From Shinisaurus crocodilurus (lineage: Eukaryota; Chordata; Lepidosauria; Squamata; Shinisauridae): DNA of 64,000 nucleotides. The stretch spans positions 217,475,350 to 217,539,349 of the forward strand of contig CM037877.1 of the NCBI GenBank assembly GCA_021292165.1. Direction: 5' to 3'. This document shows positions 55,452-64,000 of the stretch, in pieces; position 1 is the first letter of the stretch; every line of letters starts with the position of its first letter. The notes beneath the pieces were generated by a model. It had not been told where the DNA came from. It did no database searches and worked only from the letters and a program-made list of their open reading frames with translations. The position numbers and the translations under genes were made by a program.

Positions 55452-58297
55452 TCAAAGCATCCCTGACAGATGACTGTCCAGCCGCACCTTGAATGCCTCC
55501 AGAGTGGGAGATCCCACCACTTCCCTAGGTAGTAGGTTCCATTGTCTTATTGCTCTGACCGTCAGGAAATTTTTCCTGATATTTAGGTGGAATCTGGGTT
55601 CCTGTAATTTGAGCCCATTATTCTGTGTCCTACAAACTGGGATGATCGAGAAGAGATTCTGGCCCTCCTCTGTGTGACAACCCTTCAAGTACTGGAAGAG
55701 TATCATATCTCCCCTCAGTCTCCTCTTCTGAAGGCTAAACATGCCCAGTTCTTTCAGACTTTCCTCATAGGGCCTTGTTTCCAGTCCCTTTATCATCCTT
55801 GTTGCCCTCCTCTGAACCCTCTCCAGTTTGTCTACATCCTTCTGAAAGTGTGGTGCCCAGAACTGGACGCAATACTCAAGATGAGGCCTAACCAGTGCCG
55901 AGTATAGGGGAATTATCACTTCACGTGATTTGGAAGCAATACTTCTATTAATGCAGCCCAAAATAGCATTTGCCTTCTTTGCAGCCACATCGCATTGCTG
56001 GCTCATATTCAGTTTGTGATCTACAACAATTCCAAGATCCTTCTCACTTGTGGTATTGTTGAGCCAAGTGTCCCCCATTCTGTAACTCTGCATTTGGTTT
56101 CCTTTCCCTAGGTGCAGCATTTGGCATTTATCCCTGTTAAATTTCATTCTGTTGTTTTCAGCCCAGCGCTCCAGCCTATCAAGATCTCCTTGAATTTTGT
56201 TTCTTTCTTCCAGAGTATTAGCTGTTCCACCCAACTTTGTGTCATCTGCAAATTTGATAAGCATTCCCTGCAACTCCTCATCCAAGTCATTAATAAAAAT
56301 GTTGAAGAGCACCGGGCCCAGGACCGAGCCCTGTGGTACCCCGCTCGTTACCTCTCCCCAGTTTGAGAAGGAACCATTGATAAGCACCCTTTGAGTCTGA
56401 TTCTGTAGCCAATTGTGGATCCACCTGATAGTTGTTCCATCTAGCCCACTTTTAGCTAGCTTGCTAATCAGGATATCATGAGGCACTTTGTCGAAAGCTT
56501 TGCTGAAGTCCAGGTATATTATGTCCACAGCATTCCCACAGTCTACAAGGGAGGTTACCTGGTCAAAAAATGAGATCAGATTAATCTGGCAGGATTTGTT
56601 CTTGACAAATCCATGCTGGCTTGTAGTAATCAGCTGCATTGCTTTCAAGGTGCTTGCAGACTGACTTCTTTATAATCTGCTCCAAAATTTTCCCAGGGAT
56701 TGATGTCAGACTGACTGGCCTATAGTTCCCAGGTTCCTCCTTCTTGCCCTTTTTGAAGATGGGAACAACATTTGCCCTCCTCCAGTCATCTGGCACTTCA
56801 CCTGTCCTCCATGATTTCTCAAAGATAATAGACAGTGGTTCTGAGAGTTCTTCTGCCAGTTCCTTTATTACTCTAGGATGCAGCTCGTCAGGCCCTGGAG
56901 ATTTAAACTCGTTCAGAGTAATCAGGTGCTCCTTGACCATTTGCCTATCAATCTCAAGCTGCAATCCTGCCCCTTCAATCTGCTCTTCATGTTTGCCAGG
57001 GGGGTCATAGACCCTCTTTTGGGAGAAGACCGAGACGAAGTAGGAATTGAACACTTCTGCCTTTTCCTTGTCTTCTGTTATCAATTTGCCATCCTCATTG
57101 CGTAGTTGAACCACCATTTCTTTCCTCTGTCTTTTACTATGCATGTATCTGAAGAAAGCTTTCTTGTTGTTCTTAGCATCCCTCGCTAACCTTAGCTCAT
57201 TCTCAGCGTTAGCCTTCCTGACACTATTCCTGCAGTTCTGTGCTACCTGCCTGTACTCTTCCCTTGTAGCCTGTCCTTCCTTCCACTTCCTATACGTGTC
57301 CTTTTTTGTTTTCAGGTCATCTTTGAGTTTATTGTGAAGCCACATTGGCTTCTTCTGTTGCCCTCTGCCTTTTCTCCTTGTGGGAATTGTTTGCAATTGT
57401 GCCTTTAAAATTCCCTTTTTTAAAAACTCCCACCCATCCTGGGCTCCTTTACTCATTAGAGTCGCTTGCCATGGGACCTCACTATTGGCTTTCCTAAAAT
57501 CCAGGGTACGTGTTTGGCTACACTCAGCTTTTGCTCCCCTTAGAATCAAGAACTCAAGTATAACATGGTCACTTTCCCCCAGAGTTCCTGAAACTGCCAC
57601 TTTATCCACTAACTCGTCTCTGTTGGTTAGAATCAGGTCAAGGATAGCCGATCCTCTAGTTCCTTCCTCCACTTTCTGTAGGAGGAAGTTATCAGAAGCA
57701 AGCACAACTCAGGAATTTCTTGGAGGGGCCATGCTTGGCTGAATAAGTCTCCCAACAGATATCAGGGAAATTGAAGTCCCCCATTACTACCACATCATGC
57801 CTCCTTGAAACAATGGCAATTTGCTTTTCAAAAGTTTCATCCTCGTCTTCTCCTTGATTGGGTGGTCGGTAGTAGACTCCAACTGCCATGTTCGTTTTAT
57901 TCTTTGCCCCCTTTATTTTAACCCAGATGCTCTCAATGGGGCTGCCAAGCTCCTCTTCCTGTATCTCTGTGCAGAGAAATGTATCTTTAACATACAGCGC
58001 AATTCCACCTCCCTTTCTGTTGCTTCTGTTCCTTTTGAACAAGTTATACCCTTCAATTGCTGTATTCCAGCCATGGGAGTCATCCCACCAGGTTTCAGTT
58101 ATCCCTATCAAGTCGTACTTGCCCTCATGTATCAAGAGTTCAAGTTCGTCTTGTTTGTTGCCCATACTCTGGGCATTAGTATAGAGGCATCGAAGACTAT
58201 GTGCTTTATACTCCGACTTTTCCCCTACATTTTGTGGTAGACGATCATTGGGCACCGCTGGAGCTGTTCTCTCCATTGTGGCACAGAGGCCTTCCAT
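55452..58297 (-). pseudogene. CR1 ORF2: endonuclease and reverse transcriptase, two frameshifts
   Basis: Three frames in series. First (58297-57692): APE-type endonuclease with CLYTNAQSMGNKQ (N41), ITETWW (E68) and GDFNFPDI. Second (57705-56581): SDH motif in LGESDHVILEF, then RT motifs around FKSPGPDELHPRVIKEL and KKEEPGNYRPVSL. Third (56648-55452): motif A LDFSKAFD, motif B SGVPQGSVLGP, motif C FADD, and a C-terminus with WNLLPREVV. Frame changes near 57700 and between 56581 and 56648 break the ORF, so this copy cannot make a full protein, though all catalytic motifs are still readable. Confidence 0.9.
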
Positions 58298-58364
58298 TGG
58301 AACCCCCGAATTTATGTCTCCCTCCCCTGTTGGATTCAGTTTAAAGCCCTCTTGATTAAGTTCC

Positions 58365-59129
58365 TCACTTCCTCATGCTGTGGCCAAACACATTCTTCCC
58401 AGTCCTTGTGAGGTGCAACCCATTCTTTCCCAGCAGTCCATCTTCTAGGAAGTGTAGCCCGTGGTCCCAGAATCCAAATCTCTCACGTTGGCACCACCTT
58501 CGTAGCCAGTCATTCACTCGGAGTATTTTTCTTTCCCTTTCTATTCCTCTTCCAAGTACTGGAAGGATGGATGAGAAGACTATCTGGGCCCCAAAGTTCT
58601 TGAGTTCCCTTCCCAACTCTTCAAAGTCTGCTGTGATTTCTTTGTAACTCCGCTTGGCAGTATCATTTGTACCCACGTGGAAGAGAAGAAAGGGGTATGT
58701 GTTGGTGGGCTGTATGAGCCTCGGCAGCTGCTCTGTCACATCCTTAATCCGTGCCCCGGGGAGACAGCACACCTGGCGAGTCCATGGGTCTTCGTGACAT
58801 ACTTTGGCTTTGATCCCCTGCAGGAGGGAGTCACCCACTACTAGTACTCTTCTCTTTCTCTTGCTGTAGGCCTTGGTTTGATTGCCTCCACTGGACTGAC
58901 CTTCAGCCTCTTGCTCGCTGTCACGTTGGGTGCCCGGTAATTCGTCCTCTGCAGGCTGGCCTCCGCTCTCGTCCTCAAGTACATGGAAGCGGTTCCATAG
59001 CTCCACTGCTTCCACAGGCGCAGAGTGTCTTGTAGTTCTTCTGCTCCTAACAGTCACCCTTTTCCAGGGAGTTCCCCCTACATTATTTTCCCTTGCCTCC
59101 GCAGTCTCCGACAGCCCTGCCCTACACAA
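58365..59129 (-). CDS. CR1 ORF1 with SGNH/GDSL esterase domain
   Basis: 254 codons, uninterrupted. Residues 1-94 are polar and charged (likely nucleic-acid binding or linker). From 94 an SGNH-hydrolase-like domain: VVGDSLLQG with Ser101, HVGTNDT (Gly-x-Asn-Asp block, 151-157) and DGLLGKNGLHLT with D230 and H239 in the usual block V position. CR1 ORF1 proteins with esterase domains are known; the exact role in retrotransposition is unsettled. The frame is intact but its partner ORF2 is broken, and the N-terminus may be truncated. Confidence 0.82.
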   Translation of the reverse strand: MCRAGLSETAEARENNVGGTPWKRVTVRSRRTTRHSAPVEAVELWNRFHVLEDESGGQPAEDELPGTQRDSEQEAEGQSSGGNQTKAYSKRKRRVLVVGDSLLQGIKAKVCHEDPWTRQVCCLPGARIKDVTEQLPRLIQPTNTYPFLLFHVGTNDTAKRSYKEITADFEELGRELKNFGAQIVFSSILPVLGRGIERERKILRVNDWLRRWCQRERFGFWDHGLHFLEDGLLGKNGLHLTRTGKNVFGHSMRK

Positions 59130-59180
59130 TTTCTCATGCAGTTCAGCTGAATTCCTGAATGGGGTTACAAAGACTTACAG

Positions 59181-59365
59181 ATATGCTGTTTTTCTTGTGT
59201 CTGGGCAACTTGTACCACCAGATTACTGACAGTGAAAGATCTCACCTGCCTTTGGGTCTGCTACTGGTTCTAGGATGGATTCCTTATCAATTTCACTTGG
59301 TAAAATAGATGTTACACACAAATTGATTTTGGTTTATGAAGCAGAGAAACAGACACACAAGGTGA
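59181..59365. other. Spacer at the CR1 5' side
   Basis: Could include more of the CR1 5'UTR; I cannot tell. Confidence 0.3.
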
Positions 59366-59440
59366 CTGGGTTCACATGACATGCTAAGCCACTGTGGTTA
59401 TTAACCCACTGTGGTGGGTCAGCATGTCATCTGAACCCAG
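59366..59440. repeat. 20-bp hairpin CTGGGTTCACATGACATGCT
   Basis: Arms 59366-59385 and 59421-59440 pair with one mismatch. A related inverted sequence (TTTAGCATGCCGTGCGAACCCA) lies at about 60988-61010, so the hairpin may be the left end of a larger element. Confidence 0.75.
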
Positions 59441-60174
59441 AAAGGATTAGTCAGGGTGGTTTATGTTTGGCTTCCTAACCATGCTGCTAAGTCATGGCTT
59501 ATTCTAGGGTTTACTTAACCATCTGTGGCTTAGCGTGTCATCCAAAACCAGACTCTGGTTTCCTCATGCCTCGAGGCGTTTGGCAAGTGAGTCATGCAGC
59601 AAGAGAGGCTAAAAACTCCCTGCTGCTCTTGTTCTCGTGGGCAAACTCGATTCCAAAGTTCTTCTGCCTAGCAACACATTGCACGGCATCTCTAGCTGCG
59701 TGGTATCTGCACTCCAGCCCTGAAGGAGGTTGTTTTCATGCTAAATGTAGCGACAGTTTGGACTCTGCCTCTCCCCGCCCTGCACCTCCCTGTTTTACCA
59801 CTCACTTGCTCAGGGTGCAGGAGCCCTGAAACAAGCCTTTGAAGGGAGCGATTCCTGATGTTCTGAGTTCACATGTGCAAGCACCTCACCAGAAATATTG
59901 GCCCCCCATGCCTGCCCCACCAATGCTACCCATGGTTTGGCTGGTAGGAGAACCCTGCACCTCACCCCTTTCCCTATCTACTTCCAGCATAAACAGGGAA
60001 AGCTACTGCCGAGGATCCCATCGCCCCCTTTATAAGCTCCATGCAGCAACTCTGCAGTGCTGGGAGAAGTTTTGTAGTATTGCAGTAGCCGCAGTGGTAT
60101 TGCACAAGCCCCAAGAACAAATTAGTGCTTTCCCAGGGATAGCTAATGTTTCACACACACACACACACACAAAA

Positions 60175-60205
<31 letters not shown>

Positions 60206-61011
60206 CAACCCCTCGAAATGTGAACCTGGCATCTTGGTATACACACAATATCGCTTTTTTATTCAATAAAGCTGTGTTTAGCAAAACAGAGCCTCGCTGT
60301 ATTGTGGGGCGGGTGGAGTGGCGAGGACGCCAAATGGGGAAGAGGGCTGGTGGGCAGTGGGTGGGTGGGTGGGGCGACATCCCCTTCACCCACAGAGAAG
60401 GGATGGTGGGCAGGTGGAGGAAGCAATGGGAGAACGGAAAGAAAAACTTTCTCTTCCTCTGACGAGGATTGGGGCACAGGTGCCCCTTTCAAAAGAGGGG
60501 AGGGAGGGGCAGACGGGAGGGAAATCAGGAAATCAGCAGTGCTGCTGAGCCCTGGCCACAGCCGCAGCCGAAGCAAAGCACAAGTGAAACACAAACTGCA
60601 AGAAGGGGAAAGTGAAGGGAACCGAGGGAAAACTTTTCCAGCCACTTAAACAGAGCCTGGGATGGAGCATAGGTGGCGGCAGTCAGGCAGGGGAAATGGC
60701 GGATGGAAGGGAGACTTGGAGAAGGATAGACATGCCCTGGCTGCAAAGTGAACCAATAGGGAAAAAAAGCTGTCGACGTAGCAGCAACAGACCAGTGGGG
60801 GGAAAGCTGGTGATGCAGTGCCAACGCAACTGACCACAGGACCCTGTTTCTGCCACAAAGATGCCTGGGGTACATGCTGCCACCTGCTGGAGGTCTGAGG
60901 GGGAAAGGTGGGAAAGTTAAACCAGAGGGGAAAGTGGTTGTCAGATGCTCATGCAAGTAAGCCACAGTGCGTAGCTAAAATTCCCAAAAAGTTTAGCATG
61001 CCGTGCGAACC
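59441..61011. mobile_element. Possible interior of a ~1.65-kb element; no gene supported
   Basis: Between the hairpin at 59366 and the inverted GTTTAGCATGC...GAACCCA at 61011. Contains a second loose palindrome (59450-59560), a (CA)n tract and GC-rich sequence (60300-60660). Several 70-200 codon frames on both strands here lack domains, and opposing overlaps suggest composition effects. No target duplication found, so the single-element idea is tentative. Confidence 0.3.
60152..60202. repeat. (CA)n microsatellite
   Basis: About 24 CA units with one A-rich interruption at 60171-60175. Confidence 0.95.
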
Positions 61012-61916
61012 CATCCACATAGTTCATGTATTATTTACCCAACAGCTTCAGCGACCTATTTATGTAGCTGGTAAAATAGGTTGCCTTGTCTATGAAACAT
61101 CATGCCACAATAAATTGACACTGAGGGATGAGTCAAGAGTTGCAGTTTCCACAAGGCACTGGTGTGTTTCATCAATACAATCTCCCACATTCTCCGTGGT
61201 GTGTGAATAAGCCCATCCTTGATTCATTTTTTTGAATGGGTTATGAAGCAGGGGAATTACATGACAGCAAAGAAACCTGATACAACCGTCCAAAACACCT
61301 TGTATCTTAATGAAACTTGTTTATTATTATTGGCTACAGTGATCAGTGTAGTATTGATTAGGTGAAACATGATTCACAGTAAAACTGTTTGCCAGGGAAA
61401 CATTTCTTTGACTTATTTTCTCAGCAGAACTACCAACAAACAAACAAAACCAGAACAGTTTTATGGTAACAGCAACAATAAAAGCTTGTCAAGGGCAAAA
61501 CCCCAGCACGGATTAATGTCAAGAATTCTCAAGAATGTTCAAACAATGGAGAAATAAGCTTTGTATAATGATTTGTAGACAGAACATAGAAAATCAACAA
61601 CGGTAGAACGCTATGCAGTAGTTAGTTATTACAATGTTTTACACTGAGAGCCTTTGTCAGAGCTTATCATTTATCTGATATAACATGCTCTGATCAGTGT
61701 GTCCTTCTGAACAACCTATAGTGTCCTCCTCCTCCTCGCCCTCCTCCTCCTCTTTAAGTACCTAAAATACTGCTAAGCTTTCTATGAATAATAGAATAAA
61801 CAGATTCCTGCTGGAATCACATAGAGACATGACATCAAAGAAAGAACTGATGGTCAAAATGATTCAGTGTCAATTAATTGATTCTAAGGACACAAACATC
61901 TCAGACTTATGGGACA
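61012..61916. other. No gene seen
   Basis: A (CCT)n-rich run is at 61723-61752. No exon recognised. Confidence 0.42.
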
Positions 61917-61924
61917 TAATAGGG

Positions 61925-62280
61925 CGGGGGTCAGAGGTGGCACAAAAAATATTTCAGAAGGGACAAAAAATGGTGTTTTTAGTGCTACAGAGCACTAAAG
62001 GGGTCAAATTTAGCTTGTTTGTTGGTTAATTTTGACCGTTTTAGCACTCCATAGCTGCTACGGAGTGCTAAAAGGGTCAAATGTAGCTAGCAAACAAGCT
62101 AAATTTAACCTTTTTATTGATACTGAGTGCTATTGAGTGGTTTGCTGCCAAAATTTGGTGCAGCAATCGGTTTTTTTCAGTCTGCCACAGACTGTACAAC
62201 ACCACATGGAGTGCAGCCCATGGGGGGGGGGACCATTGGGTGAAAATGCCCCCCGGACCTCCTGCAGTTGCATACCCCTG
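61925..62280. mobile_element. hAT element, 356 bp, exact 8-bp TSD, nested palindromes
   Basis: Left end CGGGGGTCAGAGGTGG (probably once CAGGGGT) and right end GCAGTTGCATACCCCTG, flanked by identical TAATAGGG at 61917-61924 and 62281-62288. Inside, TCAAATTTAGCTTGTTTG pairs with CAAACAAGCTAAATTT, and within that TTTTAGCACTCC pairs with GGAGTGCTAAAA. Confidence 0.85.
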
Positions 62281-62288
62281 TAATAGGG

Positions 62289-62736
62289 TGTATCCTTCGT
62301 GTCTGAAAATATTTTGGGTTATGAAAAGGAGGGATTTCACACATTGTCTTCTGTAGGGCCAGTTCGCAGATGCTATTTTTAGTTGTTCGTCTAAAAGGTG
62401 TAATGCAGGAATGTGACTAATATATTTACAAACATCTGTCACACCAGTGCACTTACCAGGAAGCTGCGACTGTGATTGGCTACCTATTGAGTGCACGTTC
62501 TGTGATAAGCCCAGGTTTGCCTCTGCAAAGTTTGTGAAATTCCCCCTATAGATCTTCTCGAAGCTCCGTTGGTTGGGACCCCACATCTTAAACTCCAGCC
62601 CCAATTCCCAGAATCTCCTCTACACCAATTTTACTCCATTTTAAATGATCGGTTGAATGAAGAGGTAAAGCTTTTCTTGGACTGCATTACATTAGGCAGC
62701 AGGTGGGGGGTTGTGAATATTGTCCACCTTCAAATG
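62289..62736. other. No gene seen
   Basis: A 175-codon minus-strand frame that crosses the hAT element into this segment has no recognisable domain. Confidence 0.4.
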
Positions 62737-62884
62737 TAGTGTGGTATAGTGGTTAGAGTGTTGGAGTAGGAGCGGGGAGAGCTGGGTTCACATTCCTGCC
62801 TGCCATACAGCTCACTTGCCATGACCTTGAGCCAGCCATTGCCTGTCAGCCCAACTTACCTCACAGGATTGCTGTGAGGATAAG
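62737..62884 (+). mobile_element. Sauria-type SINE, old and 3'-truncated
   Basis: GTGTGGTATAGTGGTTAGAG, GAGCTGGGTTCACATTCC, CTCACAGGATTGCTGTGAGG. Ends before the usual GGCGGG tail. Confidence 0.7.
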
Positions 62885-63200
62885 TAGTGGGGAGGGAAAT
62901 ACCTTTGAGGAAGGTCAGGATCAAACACAATAATCAGTTACAATGCCAGGTAGAACTCCCCTCTCTCATGCTAGTTTTCTATGTGCAGACTGGGGTTACT
63001 TTTACTCCTTCAGGAAGCATTAAATCCTATAACTCAGCCTTCCCCAACCTGATGCCTTCCAGCTGGGTTGGATCCTAACTCCCATAATCCCCCAGCCATC
63101 ATAGTTTAGAGAAAAACAAAACAAAGAAAAAATCTTCAAGAACAACACCAAAAGGGGGCATTCCTCCCACCCCAGTACGCAGTCCAATGAGGACTGAGTA
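62885..63200. other. No gene; old hAT MITE half at about 63037-63108
   Basis: CCTTCCCCAACCTGATGCC, TTCCAGCTGGGTTGG, TAACTCCCATAATCCC matches the left arm of the family at 31837 and 46225; the right arm is absent. Confidence 0.45.
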
Positions 63201-63208
63201 TGATCAGT

Positions 63209-63634
63209 CAGGGTCGGCGCTACCGCTAGGCAAACTAGGCGGTTGCCTAGGGCGCGCGGCTGAAGAGGGCGCGGAAACGCTGTGCTCCTCTTCGCTGCCG
63301 CTGCGCCGCCCCCGCCAGGCCTCCGCCTCCCCACCCTCCTGCCCGCCGCCGCCGCGCCTCCCCCCACCCGCCCGCCCGCTCGCCGCTGCGCCTCCCCCCG
63401 CCCTCCCGCTCGCTGCCGCTGCGCCTCCCGCCGCCATCGCCACCCCCCAACCCCCCGTCACCTACCTTCTCCGCGTCACGTCGCTTCCGGAGCCCCGCCC
63501 GCGTTGTTTTGGCGGGAGGAACCAGGGCAACAGGGCTTAAACAGCTCTGTTGCCATGGTTTCCCCGGCAAAAAACAGCGCGGGGGTCCCGTCGCGTCGCG
63601 TTGCGTCACTTCAGGAGGAGGAGGAGGAGGAGGA

Positions 63635-63668
<34 letters not shown>

Positions 63669-63805
63669 GCCGCCGCCGCAGCCAGGGCGGGGGGGAAGGT
63701 AGGTTGGTGGTGGCGGCGCAGGGTTTTTTTTTTTGCTGCTTTGGAGAGGGGGAGGCGCTAAATATTATTTCGCCTGGGGCGCCAAACTGCCCTGCACCGG
63801 TCCTG
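63209..63805. mobile_element. GC-rich hAT element, 597 bp, TSD 7 of 8
   Basis: Ends CAGGGTCGGCGCTACC and (inverted) CAGGACCGGTGCAGGG, flanked by TGATCAGT (63201-63208) and TGTTCAGT (63806-63813). The interior is very CpG-rich and forms a large imperfect palindrome: CACCTACCTTC against GAAGGTAGGTT, and GTTGTTTTGGCGGGAGGAAC against GGTTTCCCCGGCAAAAAACA. (GGA)n(GCA)n(GCC)n lies near the right end. All long frames here (polyL/polyA) are artefacts. Confidence 0.85.
63613..63680. repeat. (GGA)8(GCA)10(GCC)5 compound triplet repeat
   Basis: Three adjoining triplet tracts within the hAT element. Not in a supported reading frame. Confidence 0.93.
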
Positions 63806-63813
63806 TGTTCAGT

Positions 63814-64000
63814 GGACACCCAAGAGCCACGGAATGATGAGTGTCTGTTGGAAAAGAAGAATAGAAAACTGTGGAGATGAACTGTGGCATGAGGAATTGG
63901 CTTCTTGTTTGAGCCCCTAGCCTAGTAGTGTCCCAGAGGAAGGCGTGACTTGCCGACTGGATGGCTGGGACCCCGAATGGAAGATTCCTGCTAAGGGATG
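63814..64000. other. No gene seen
   Basis: Right edge of the window; nothing recognisable. Confidence 0.35.

Larger units (their letters stand above)
55371..59180 (-). mobile_element. CR1 LINE, nearly full length
   Basis: About 3.8 kb in reverse orientation. The 3' end at 55371 is CATAGAATCATAGAA on the plus strand, i.e. the ATTCTATG-type terminus of CR1, which ends without poly-A. It contains ORF1 (esterase-type) and ORF2 (endonuclease plus RT) in canonical order. Full CR1 elements are about 4.5 kb, so some 5' sequence is missing; the 5' boundary is estimated. Most copies in amniotes are heavily 5'-truncated, so this length is notable. Confidence 0.9.

Noticed and set aside
56744..58297. 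Plus-strand frames opposite CR1 ORF2
   Set aside because: Complementary shadows of the LINE coding strand.
59494..60965. Overlapping frames on both strands (up to 207 codons)
   Set aside because: No domains, low-complexity SHTHTH and PLPP content, mutually overlapping frames; composition effect.
62077..62604. 175-codon minus-strand frame as a gene
   Set aside because: About a third of it lies within the hAT element at 61925-62280, and no domain is visible.
63187..63880. Poly-Leu, poly-Ala and poly-Ser frames of 117-190 codons
   Set aside because: They translate triplet repeats inside a hAT element; no start or splice context.

Overview
This window is vertebrate nuclear DNA, most likely from a squamate reptile (a lizard or close relative). 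Evidence for this: several copies of a tRNA-headed SINE that matches the Sauria SINE type of squamates, many L2-type LINE 3' ends, a nearly complete CR1 LINE, and a dense load of small hAT and pogo/Tigger-like DNA transposons. There are no operons, bacterial genes, CRISPR arrays or structural RNA genes. Calls rest on reading the sequence and on remembered family features; no database search was run.

The only host coding sequence I can support is one exon at 6241-7346 on the minus strand. It is the first coding exon of KCND3 (Kv4.3, a Shal-type A-current potassium channel): cytoplasmic N-terminus, zinc-binding T1 domain, S1 to S5 and the pore helix. It ends inside the glycine codon of the selectivity filter at a consensus GTAAGT donor. 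The gene reads right to left, so positions 1-6240 are intron and everything right of about 7415 is the 5' side: 5'UTR intron(s), a candidate promoter, and upstream DNA. A CpG-rich segment at about 19240-19790, some 12 kb upstream of the start codon, is the best candidate for the KCND3 promoter and non-coding first exon; this is inference.

The rest is repeats. (1) L2-type fragments lie on both strands (3.9-4.4, 11.6-12.3, 22.3-22.6, 32.9-33.3, 46.3-46.5, 49.8-50.1 and 51.2-51.7 kb). (2) A CR1 at 55.37-59.2 kb (minus) keeps an ORF1 with an SGNH esterase domain and an ORF2 with endonuclease and reverse transcriptase motifs, broken by two frameshifts. (3) SINEs are of two kinds, Sauria-type and tRNA-Ala-derived; the latter share a 3' tail with a LINE present at 9.2 and 48.0 kb. 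(4) More than a dozen non-autonomous hAT elements are bounded by recognisable 8-bp target-site duplications, many exact. (5) There are three copies of a ~250-bp pogo/Tigger-like element with TA sites, a Harbinger-like element with a TAA duplication, and several unclassified long hairpins.

The features most worth following up are a 79-bp piece of SINE apparently copied from 580 bp away and flanked by a 31-bp direct repeat (29243-29386), a GC-rich hAT element carrying its own CpG-dense and triplet-repeat core (63209-63805), a Tigger-like copy with a foreign GC-rich core (48155-48414), a 38-bp terminal inverted repeat element (54407-54685), and several near-perfect hairpins. I did not find a new multi-gene system.
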